NCBI GenBank assembly: GCA_946011705.1
Contig: CAMGCA010000127.1
Span: 1-6,453, forward strand
Direction: 5' to 3'
DNA: 6,453 nucleotides
Source of the DNA: an uncultured Clostridia bacterium
GTDB taxonomy: Bacteria; Bacillota; Clostridia; Oscillospirales; Oscillospiraceae
Below the pieces are notes generated by a model, which saw only the letters and a list, made by a program, of their open reading frames with translations, did not search any database and was not told the DNA's origin. Shown piece after piece: positions 1 to 5,570 of the stretch (positions are counted from its first letter, which is position 1; each line of letters starts with the position of its first letter). The translations under genes were made by a program, and so were the position numbers.

Positions 1-107
1 GCAACAAGAAGGAAGAAGCGGCACCCGCTGAGCCCCCCGCTCCTCCCGAACCCAGCAACGAGGAAAAGCTGCTGGCTGAGATCCGGGATTTGCTTAAGAA
101 TAAATGA
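1..107 (+). CDS. mscL: Large-conductance mechanosensitive channel, C-terminal end (partial)
   Basis: Only the last 34 codons and the stop (TGA, 105-107) are present; the gene begins left of the window and the first whole codon is at base 3. The visible peptide is a charged and proline/alanine-rich linker (residues 1-18 of the fragment) followed by NEEKLLAEIRDLLKNK. This matches the conserved cytoplasmic C-terminal helix of MscL, where the family consensus resembles EE-LL-EIRDLLK. In MscL the two membrane helices come first, and this helix forms a five-stranded bundle below the pore, which opens on hypo-osmotic shock to release solutes. The membrane part is not visible, so identification rests on this tail alone, but the motif is distinctive. 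No T-rich intrinsic terminator follows the stop; the next element is the inverted repeat at 116-186. Confidence 0.85.
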   Translation, partial: NKKEEAAPAEPPAPPEPSNEEKLLAEIRDLLKNK

Positions 108-115
108 GATAGACT

Positions 116-186
116 CGTAGGGGGCGGCGTCCTCGACGCCCCGGTACCCAAATACCAACGGGACGTCCGGGAGGCCGTCCCCTACG
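116..186. repeat. Imperfect inverted repeat (REP/MITE-like hairpin)
   Basis: The arms 116-143 and 159-186 are reverse complements with three mismatches (129/173, 134/168, 139/163) and two G-T wobbles over 28 positions. The outer ends are CGTAGGGG and CCCCTACG. Inside the loop, GGTA (143-146) can pair with TACC (153-156) in an alternative fold. Each arm is also self-complementary: GGCGTC-CTC-GACGCC at 126-140 and the palindrome GGACGTCC at 161-168, so a cruciform-like alternative is possible. No T-tract follows on either strand, so it is not a typical intrinsic terminator. From memory, GC-rich hairpins ending in CGTAGGGG are scattered in many intergenic regions of Oscillospiraceae-type genomes; that is recall, not a search result. 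I see no target-site duplication around it. Confidence 0.7.
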
Positions 187-189
187 GCG

Positions 190-199
190 TGATCGATCA
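190..199. repeat. 10-base perfect palindrome TGATCGATCA
   Basis: TGATCGATCA equals its own reverse complement. It lies 3 bases after the large inverted repeat and 1 base before the second hairpin, upstream of lrgA. It could be a small operator half or simply flanking sequence of the repeat. Palindromes of this size also arise by chance, so no function is claimed. Confidence 0.35.
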
Positions 200-200
200 A

Positions 201-224
201 CGGGAGGAATATCCATTCCTCCCG
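201..224 (+). promoter_or_regulatory. Perfect hairpin in the lrgA leader
   Basis: CGGGAGGAAT (201-210), the loop ATCC (211-214) and ATTCCTCCCG (215-224) form an uninterrupted 10-bp stem with a 4-base loop. It ends 9 bases before the lrgA ribosome binding site GAGG (234-237). The right arm contains CCTCCC, which resembles an anti-Shine-Dalgarno sequence; its CCTC (218-221) could alternatively pair with the GAGG at 234-237. No T-run follows, so it is unlikely to be a terminator. It could be an mRNA structure affecting lrgA translation, a DNA operator, or an outer part of the neighbouring repeat element. The structure is seen directly; the role is inference. Confidence 0.45.
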
Positions 225-245
225 CCTTCCATTGAGGTAATAGGA

Positions 246-611
246 ATGAAATACTTGACCCAATTTTTACGCATAACTGGCTTTACGCTGGTGGGGGAGC
301 TTCTGCAAAGGCTCATTCCCCTGCCCATCCCCGCTTCTGTCTATGGCCTTGTTCTGCTGTTTGCCGCATTATGCCTTGGCGTAATAAAACTGGAACAGGT
401 AAAGGACGCGGCGGGATTTCTGATTTCCATTCTGCCCATCCTCTTCGTCTCCCCTGCCGTGGGCATTCTGGAAAACTGGGGAATGATTCGCTCCGCGGTG
501 ATTCCCATGTTCCTGCTGGCTCTGCTGAGCACGATTACCACCTTTGCCATTGCCGGACGCATTACCCAGAGCCTGCGGAAAAAGGAGGAAGACCATGATC
601 AAGCTGCTTGA
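246..611 (+). CDS. lrgA: LrgA/CidA-family small membrane protein (holin-like; organic-acid transport partner)
   Basis: A 121-residue hydrophobic protein of normal length for the LrgA/CidA family. It has about four membrane segments, near residues 8-24, 29-47, 56-76 and 82-104, and a charged C-terminal tail (RKKEEDHDQ). Family motifs are visible: LPIPASVYGLVLLF at 26-39 (consensus LPIP-S-GL-LLF) and LFVSPAVGIL at 66-75. The start at ATG 246 is chosen because GAGG (234-237) sits 8 bases upstream. The frame is open back to a GTG at 189, but that extension has no ribosome binding site, lacks family similarity and crosses the leader hairpin. LrgA works with LrgB. The pair was described as a modulator of murein hydrolase activity and cell death, while work on Bacillus PftAB and Streptococcus mutans LrgAB supports pyruvate transport. 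No clear promoter is visible upstream. Confidence 0.88.
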   Translation: MKYLTQFLRITGFTLVGELLQRLIPLPIPASVYGLVLLFAALCLGVIKLEQVKDAAGFLISILPILFVSPAVGILENWGMIRSAVIPMFLLALLSTITTFAIAGRITQSLRKKEEDHDQAA

Positions 612-1287
612 ATCCATCAGCATTTTCCCGGTGCTCCTGACGCTGGCGGCCTTCCGAGTGGGCCAACTGTGTCAGCAGAAATGGAAAAAGCCCATTTTCA
701 ATCCAACCCTCATCGGCATGATTCTGGTCATTGCCTTTCTTCTGGCAACGGGAATGAACGCCGATGGTTACAGCGCCGAAATGGGAAAAATGTCCTGGCT
801 TATGACGCCGGCCTCCATTTGCGTCGCCATTCCCATGTACGAGCTGTTTCAGATACTGCAAAAGAGTCTGAAGGCCATTCTGGCAGGGGTTTGTGCCGGT
901 GCGCTGAGCTGTATGCTGGTTATCGCCGCCGTCGGCCTGCTGCTTGAATTTGAGCAGAGCATTCTCATTTCGCTGCTTCCCAAAAGTGTCACCACCGCCA
1001 TCGGCGTGTCCTTAAGCGAGCTGTTCGGGGGCATGGGCGGTGTGACCACGGCGGTTATCATCGTCACCGGCATCGCCGGCAACATGATGGGTCCTATGTT
1101 ATGTAAACTATTCGGCATCACCGACGAGGTAGCCCAGGGCGTGGCCTTCGGCACCGCCGCCCACGTCATCGGCACTGCCAAGGCCAATGAACTGAGCCAG
1201 CTCACCGGCGCGGCCAGCAGCCTGTCTCTGGTGGTGGCAGGTCTGCTGACAGCGGTATTCATGCCCATGATCGCAGGCTTTCTATAA
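595..1287 (+). CDS. lrgB: LrgB/CidB-family large membrane protein
   Basis: A 230-residue polytopic membrane protein of typical LrgB length. Recognisable family blocks are NPTLIG (36-41), the TPASICVAIPMYE block (71-83; family form GPA-VALA-PLY), LPKSVTTAIG (128-137), GGVTTAVIIVTGIAGNMMGP (148-167) and GTAAHVIGTAKANE (186-199; family form GTASHAIGTARALE). The start is ATG 595, with GGAGG at 584-588 six bases upstream. The frame is open further upstream to 544, but that stretch lies inside lrgA and has no ribosome binding site. The gene overlaps lrgA by 17 bases in another frame, implying translational coupling and probably a stoichiometric complex. The family is membrane-embedded; plant PLGG1 (an LrgAB fusion) moves glycolate and glycerate, and bacterial pairs have been linked to pyruvate. 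The substrate here cannot be read from sequence. Confidence 0.92.
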   Translation: MIKLLESISIFPVLLTLAAFRVGQLCQQKWKKPIFNPTLIGMILVIAFLLATGMNADGYSAEMGKMSWLMTPASICVAIPMYELFQILQKSLKAILAGVCAGALSCMLVIAAVGLLLEFEQSILISLLPKSVTTAIGVSLSELFGGMGGVTTAVIIVTGIAGNMMGPMLCKLFGITDEVAQGVAFGTAAHVIGTAKANELSQLTGAASSLSLVVAGLLTAVFMPMIAGFL

Positions 1288-1306
1288 TCGTTGATAGGAG
1301 AAAAAT

Positions 1307-2683
1307 ATGGAATACAGAATTGAGCACGATTCCATGGGTGAGATTCGGGTTCCCGCGGACAAATACTGGGGCGCCCAGACCCAGCGCAGCGTGGAGAACT
1401 TCCCCATCGGCGTGGGATTGGAAACCATGCCGAAAGAGATTATCCGGGCCTTTGGTCTACTAAAAAAGGCCGCCGCCATGGCAAATCACGCCATAAAGCC
1501 GCAAAAAATGACGGACAGGAAGCTGTCCGCCATCTGTGAGGCTTGCGATCAGATTATCCGGGGAGAGCGTTATGACCAGTTTCCCCTGGTGGTGTGGCAG
1601 ACCGGCTCCGGCACCCAGTCCAACATGAACGCCAACGAGGTCATCGCACACCTGGGTAACGAGATTCTCGGTGAAAACGCCCTGCATCCCAACGACGACG
1701 TGAATATGTCCCAGTCCTCCAACGACACCTTCCCCACCGCCATGCACATCGCGGCGGTGCTGGCCCTGGAGAATCAGGTGATTCCTGCCATTGACGCCCT
1801 GATCGAAACCTTCACCCGTCTGGAAGCGGAGAATCAGGGAGCCATCAAGTGCGGACGCACCCATTTGCAGGACGCCACCCCGATCTCCTTCCCCCAGGAG
1901 ATTTCCGGCTGGCGCAGTTCTCTGGAGCAGGACCGGGAGCTGATCAAACGGGCCCTCCCTCCCCTGCGTGAGCTGGCCCTCGGCGGCACCGCCGTGGGTA
2001 CGGGCCTGAACGCTCCCGCCGGTTTTGACCAGGCCGCCGCCGATGCTCTCACCCAGCTAACGGGCAAGCCCTTCGTCACCGCTCCCAATAAATTCCACGC
2101 GCTGACCTCCAAGGACGAGCTGGTGTTCGCCCACGGCGCCCTGAAAGCGCTGGCCTGCGACCTGATGAAGATTGCCAATGATGTGCGCTGGCTGGCCTCC
2201 GGCCCCCGTCTGGGGTTGGGTGAGATCACCATTCCCGCCAACGAGCCCGGCTCCTCCATCATGCCCGGCAAGGTCAACCCCACCCAATGCGAGGCCCTGA
2301 CCATGGTTGCCGTGCAGGTTATGGGCAACGATGCCGCCGTAGGCATCGCCGCCAGTCAGGGCAATTTCCAGCTGAACGTGTTCATGCCGGTGCTGATTTA
2401 TAACTTCCTCCAGTCCGCCCGACTGCTCAGTGAGTCCATGACCGCGTTCAATGAGCGTTGCGCCGCTGGCATTCAGGCCAACCGGGAGAAAATGGGGGCA
2501 AACCTGCGCAACTCCCTCATGCTGGTCACCGCCCTGAACCCCTACATCGGCTACGAAAATGCGGCGAAAACCGCGAAAAAGGCCTTCGCCGAGAATATTA
2601 CCCTGAAGGAAGCCTGTGTCGCGCTGGGGTTCCTGACAGCGGAAGAATTTGACTCCGTTTTTCATCCGGAACAGATGATATAA
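1307..2683 (+). CDS. fumC: Class II fumarate hydratase (fumarase C)
   Basis: A cytoplasmic enzyme of 458 residues, the usual class II length, catalysing reversible hydration of fumarate to L-malate without an iron-sulfur cluster. All hallmark regions are present: [13 protein letters not shown] near 97-109, SSND at 137-140, [10 protein letters not shown] containing His186 (equivalent to E. coli FumC His188), and the fumarate-lyase signature [13 protein letters not shown] starting at Gly315, with Ser316, Lys322 and Asn324 matching E. coli Ser318, Lys324 and Asn326. The THLQDATP context and the full signature favour fumarase over aspartase, argininosuccinate lyase or adenylosuccinate lyase; aspartase is the closest alternative. 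ATG 1307 has AGGAG (1296-1300) six bases upstream. It starts 19 bases after lrgB and shares its direction, so it is probably the last gene of the lrgA-lrgB-fumC operon, ended by the terminator at 2718-2760. Confidence 0.95.
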   Translation: MEYRIEHDSMGEIRVPADKYWGAQTQRSVENFPIGVGLETMPKEIIRAFGLLKKAAAMANHAIKPQKMTDRKLSAICEACDQIIRGERYDQFPLVVWQTGSGTQSNMNANEVIAHLGNEILGENALHPNDDVNMSQSSNDTFPTAMHIAAVLALENQVIPAIDALIETFTRLEAENQGAIKCGRTHLQDATPISFPQEISGWRSSLEQDRELIKRALPPLRELALGGTAVGTGLNAPAGFDQAAADALTQLTGKPFVTAPNKFHALTSKDELVFAHGALKALACDLMKIANDVRWLASGPRLGLGEITIPANEPGSSIMPGKVNPTQCEALTMVAVQVMGNDAAVGIAASQGNFQLNVFMPVLIYNFLQSARLLSESMTAFNERCAAGIQANREKMGANLRNSLMLVTALNPYIGYENAAKTAKKAFAENITLKEACVALGFLTAEEFDSVFHPEQMI

Positions 2684-2717
2684 GCGGCGAGCCGCTGCGG
2701 AGAATACAGAACGTAAA

Positions 2718-2760
2718 GCCGGTGTATCGCAGTACGCGATACACCGGCAGTTTCTTTTTC
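2718..2760 (+). terminator. Strong intrinsic terminator of the fumC operon, possibly bidirectional
   Basis: GCCGGTGTATCGC (2718-2730) and GCGATACACCGGC (2736-2748) form a perfect 13-bp stem with the 5-base loop AGTAC, followed on the plus strand by AG and the T-rich run TTTCTTTTTC (2751-2760). This is a textbook intrinsic terminator 34 bases after the fumC stop. On the minus strand the same stem lies 19 bases beyond the livF stop and is followed by TTTACGTTCTGTATTCT, a weaker T-rich stretch, so it may also end the liv transcript. No other terminator candidate exists in the 84-base gap between the converging genes. Confidence 0.9.
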
Positions 2761-2767
2761 TGTGCAA

Positions 2768-3475
2768 TCAGGTTCCCAGGTACGCCGCCTTCACGGCCTC
2801 GTTGCTGAGAAGCTCAGTGCCGGAGCCGGTCAGGGTGATCCGGCCGGTTTCCATAACATAGCCACGGTCGGCGGTTTTCAGGGCCATGTTGGCGTTCTGC
2901 TCAATGAGCAGCACCGTCACGCCCTGCTTGTTGATCTGCTTGATGATGTCGAAAATGCCCCGGACGATGATGGGCGCCAGGCCCAGGGAAGGTTCGTCCA
3001 TCATGATGACCTTGGGGCGGCTCATCAGCGCCCGGCCCACTGCCAGCATCTGCTGCTCGCCGCCGGACAGGGTGCCTCCAGCCTGCCAGGAGCGCTCTTT
3101 CAGCCGGGGGAACAGGTCGAAGACCCAGTTCAGGTCGTCGGTCAGATCATCCTTGCGCAGATACGCGCCGATTTTCAGGTTTTCCAGCACCGTCATATCC
3201 GGGAAAATCCGCCGTCCCTCCGGTACCAGCGTGATGCCCCGGGAGACGATCAGGTTAGAATCCTTTCCGGTGATGTCCTCGCCCTGACAGGAAAGGCTTC
3301 CCGCGCTGGGCGTTACCAGGCCGGCGATGGCCCGCAGGGTTGAGCTTTTGCCCGCGCCGTTGGCGCCGATCAGGGTGACGATCTCCCCTTCGGGCACGTC
3401 CAGCGAGATGCCCTTGACGGCCTCGATGCCGCCGTAGTGCACCTGCAAATCCCGGATTTCCAGAATATTACGCAT
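2768..3475 (-). CDS. livF: Branched-chain amino-acid ABC transporter ATP-binding protein LivF
   Basis: A 235-residue ABC ATPase, normal for LivF. Walker A is GANGAGKSS (37-45), the signature is LSGGEQQ (136-142), and Walker B is VIMMDEP (156-162). Gln193 in LIEQNANMAL occupies the switch-histidine position, as is normal for LivF. The end, NEAVKAAYLGT, also matches LivF. It would pair with LivG on the cytoplasmic face of the LivH-LivM channel and hydrolyse ATP for uptake of leucine, isoleucine, valine or related substrates. The start at 3475 overlaps the end of livG by 8 bases (ATGCGTAA), with a weak GGGGGT site at 3484-3489. The frame extends upstream to 3565, but that region is livG coding sequence and the extra residues do not resemble LivF. 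Urea and amide importers use related ATPases, so the substrate is less sure than the family. Confidence 0.93.
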   Translation of the reverse strand: MRNILEIRDLQVHYGGIEAVKGISLDVPEGEIVTLIGANGAGKSSTLRAIAGLVTPSAGSLSCQGEDITGKDSNLIVSRGITLVPEGRRIFPDMTVLENLKIGAYLRKDDLTDDLNWVFDLFPRLKERSWQAGGTLSGGEQQMLAVGRALMSRPKVIMMDEPSLGLAPIIVRGIFDIIKQINKQGVTVLLIEQNANMALKTADRGYVMETGRITLTGSGTELLSNEAVKAAYLGT

Positions 3476-4319
3476 CCTCAGACACCCCCAGATAGGCCTC
3501 GATGACCCGTTTGTTGGACTGTACCTCTTTGGGTACGCCCCGGGCAATCTCGCTGCCGAAATCAATGACGTAAATGTAGTCGGAAATTTTCATGACCAGA
3601 TCCATGTGGTGCTCAATGAGGAACACCGTCAGGTGGTGGGTATCCCGAATCACCTGAATGTACTGGGCCAGCTCCTGAGTCTCCTGGGGGTTCATGCCCG
3701 CGGCAGGTTCGTCCAGCAGCAGCAGCTTTGGCTCGGTGGCCAGAGCACGGGCGATTTCCAGACGGCGCTGAAGACCGTAGGGCAGGCTGGTGGCGATTTC
3801 GTCCTTGTACTGCTCCAGCCCCTGCTCCTTGAGAAGCGCCATGGTCTCCTCCCGCATCCGGGCTTCCTCATGGGCGTTGGCCCGGGTGCTGGCGGAGAAG
3901 ACATTCTGCTTGGCCCGCATATGCTTGGCAACCAGCACGTTTTCAAACACCGTCATGCTCTTCCACAGGCGGATGTTCTGGAAGGTTCGGGCGATGCCCA
4001 GCTCCACAACGTGGTCAGGCGTGGGATTGACAATCTTTTGGTTTACATAAGTCTGTGCTTCGCTGCCCAGATAGGTTTTCTTCATCTTGCCCGTGGGATG
4101 GCTGCAAATCATGGTCTGCCCCATGAATTCCACCCGTCCGTTGGTGGGCTGGTACACGCCGGTGATGCAGTTGAAGGCCGTGGTTTTGCCCGCTCCGTTG
4201 GGGCCGATGAGGGCCACGATCTTGCCCTCCGGCACGTCCAGGGACAGGTCGTTGACGGCAACCACGCCGCCAAACTGCATGGTCACATGCTCCATGCGAA
4301 GAACCATTTTTTCATCCAT
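3468..4319 (-). CDS. livG: Branched-chain amino-acid ABC transporter ATP-binding protein LivG
   Basis: A 283-residue ABC ATPase. Walker A is GPNGAGKTT (39-47), the Q-loop glutamine is Gln114 in ARTFQNIRL, the signature region is LPYGLQRRLEIARAL (179-193; the family has a YG-QRRLEIARAL form rather than LSGGQ), Walker B is LLLLDEP (199-205), and the switch histidine is His237 in LIEHHMDLVM. AAGMNP after Walker B is typical of LivG. The protein is longer than E. coli LivG (about 255 residues) because roughly 30 extra residues (about 69-99, lysine- and tyrosine-containing) lie between Walker A and the Q-loop. The start at 4319 has AGGAGG (4328-4333) 8 bases upstream, inside the end of livM; the stop of livM is 3 bases before the start. 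The partner ATPase is LivF. Confidence 0.94.
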   Translation of the reverse strand: MDEKMVLRMEHVTMQFGGVVAVNDLSLDVPEGKIVALIGPNGAGKTTAFNCITGVYQPTNGRVEFMGQTMICSHPTGKMKKTYLGSEAQTYVNQKIVNPTPDHVVELGIARTFQNIRLWKSMTVFENVLVAKHMRAKQNVFSASTRANAHEEARMREETMALLKEQGLEQYKDEIATSLPYGLQRRLEIARALATEPKLLLLDEPAAGMNPQETQELAQYIQVIRDTHHLTVFLIEHHMDLVMKISDYIYVIDFGSEIARGVPKEVQSNKRVIEAYLGVSEDA

Positions 4320-4322
4320 GGC

Positions 4323-5555
4323 TTAGCCCTCCTTTCCGGCGGATGCCGCTTTCTTTTTGGGCTTTAATTTCTTAAGAAGTCCTCCAATTCCGGCCCAGGT
4401 CAGTTCCTTTTCGCCCATGATGCCCTGGGAGAAGAACAGGACGATAATCATGATGACGATGGAGAAGACCACCATCCGGAAGCCACTGCGCAGGAGCGGC
4501 ACCTTGAAAGAGCCAATGTACGTCTCAGCATCCAGGAATCGCAGCCACCACTCGGAGCAGGCCACATACAGGAATGTGCCGATGACGGAGCCGGAGATGG
4601 AGCCAATGCCGCCGATGACCACGATCAGCAGAATCTCGTAGGTCATGGTGGAGGTAAAGGCCTTGGCCTGGGCGTTGGAGACGTACATGGCGAACAGCGC
4701 GCCGCCCACGCCGGAGAAGAAGCTGGAGATCACGAAGGACAGCATCTTGTGCTTGAACAGGCTGATGCCCATGGCCTCGGCGGCCACTTCATCGTCCCGG
4801 ATGGCCTTGAAGGCCCGGCCGTAGGAGGAGTGGATCAGCAGAACAATGACGCCGATGCAGAAAATCGACAGCAGGAAGGGCACGAAGGTGCTTAAGCGCA
4901 GAACCACCTGACCGGCGGCGTTCTTGATGTTGAAGTCAGCAAAGGTGGGGAAGCTCTTGAGCATATTGGCGCCGTTGGTAATGGGGCCGAGAGTCTGCCA
5001 CTGGAAGATGGCCCGCAGGATTTCCGCGAAGCCCAGGGTGGCAATGGCAAGATAGTCGCTCTTGAGCCGCAGCACCGGGGTGCCGATGAGAGCGGCGAAC
5101 AGAGCGGCCACCAGACCGGCGCAGACGATGCCCACCAGCACGGCGCAGATCATGCTCACCGCGCCGCCGAAGCCGGCAGAACCGAAGAGGCTCTGGAACA
5201 GATCAACCAGAGAGAACTTCACCGCGGAGCCGCCGTAGAGGTAGTAGACCTGATCCTTGGCAGCCATGGGGACGGTGAGAATGGCGTAGGTGTAAGCACC
5301 CAGCAGCATAAAGCCCGCCTGACCCAGGGAAAACAGGCCGGTGAAGCCGTTGAGCAGGTTCATGGATACGGCAACCAGGGAGTACACCGCGCCCTTTTTG
5401 AGCACAGTGAACAACTGGCTGGTGGGGGCAAAGATGGCAGGCATACCGGGGATCCAGCTGCTGATGTTTTCCAGGAGGATCACCAGAAGCAGCAGAACCA
5501 TAATCGCCAGCATGGTCCGGAGGGTGACGGCTTTCTTTTCATTCTTTTGCAGCAT
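4323..5555 (-). CDS. livM: Branched-chain amino-acid ABC transporter permease LivM
   Basis: A 410-residue polytopic permease of the BPD_transp_2 (LivHM) family. After a short charged N-terminus (QKNEKK), a first membrane helix lies near 14-28. Typical LivM motifs follow: NLLNGFTGLFSLGQAGFMLL, LKSDYLAIATLGFAEILRAI, the cytoplasmic coupling loop GRAFKAIRDDEVAAEAMGI (starting at Gly246) and GGIGSISGSVIGT. The tail is lysine-rich (KKLKPKKK) and probably cytoplasmic. The start is placed at ATG 5555 because AAGGAGG (5564-5570) is 8 bases upstream. An in-frame GTG at 5564 is open too, but it lies within the ribosome binding site itself and is unlikely to be used. It pairs with LivH to form the translocation path. 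The length is near E. coli LivM and longer than many Gram-positive homologues. Confidence 0.94.
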   Translation of the reverse strand: MLQKNEKKAVTLRTMLAIMVLLLLVILLENISSWIPGMPAIFAPTSQLFTVLKKGAVYSLVAVSMNLLNGFTGLFSLGQAGFMLLGAYTYAILTVPMAAKDQVYYLYGGSAVKFSLVDLFQSLFGSAGFGGAVSMICAVLVGIVCAGLVAALFAALIGTPVLRLKSDYLAIATLGFAEILRAIFQWQTLGPITNGANMLKSFPTFADFNIKNAAGQVVLRLSTFVPFLLSIFCIGVIVLLIHSSYGRAFKAIRDDEVAAEAMGISLFKHKMLSFVISSFFSGVGGALFAMYVSNAQAKAFTSTMTYEILLIVVIGGIGSISGSVIGTFLYVACSEWWLRFLDAETYIGSFKVPLLRSGFRMVVFSIVIMIIVLFFSQGIMGEKELTWAGIGGLLKKLKPKKKAASAGKEG

Positions 5556-5563
5556 TTCGTCCA

Positions 5564-5570
5564 CCTCCTT
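5564..5570 (-). promoter_or_regulatory. livM ribosome binding site AAGGAGG
   Basis: On the minus strand AAGGAGG lies 8 bases before ATG 5555. The livH stop codon TAA (5571-5569) overlaps its first two bases, so ribosomes finishing livH stop on the livM entry site, which suggests coupled translation. This site decides the livM start: the upstream in-frame GTG (5564-5562) shares its last G with the motif. Confidence 0.8.

Noticed and set aside
116..186. The inverted repeat as the mscL terminator
   Set aside because: The stem is strong, but neither side is followed by a T-rich run, so intrinsic termination is not supported by sequence.
189..245. N-terminal extension of LrgA from GTG 189
   Set aside because: It would add 19 residues with no ribosome binding site in front, covering the palindrome and hairpin. 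ATG 246 has GAGG at good spacing and gives a family-like N-terminus.
255..283. TTGACC as a possible -35 promoter box
   Set aside because: It is inside lrgA, and no -10-like hexamer lies at 16-18 bases downstream, so it is a chance match.
2894..2902. Gln193 in place of the switch histidine in LivF
   Set aside because: It looks like a catalytic loss, but the LIEQN form with Gln at this place is the normal state in the LivF family, including E. coli LivF.
3476..3565. 30-residue N-terminal extension of LivF
   Set aside because: The stretch is the livG C-terminal coding region in another frame. The normal LivF N-terminus begins at 3475 with an 8-base overlap typical of coupled genes.
2762..4367. 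Plus-strand open frames of 193 and 253 codons opposite livF and livG
   Set aside because: They are antisense to ABC ATPase genes with complete catalytic motifs; the predicted products match no family I know and start without convincing ribosome binding sites.
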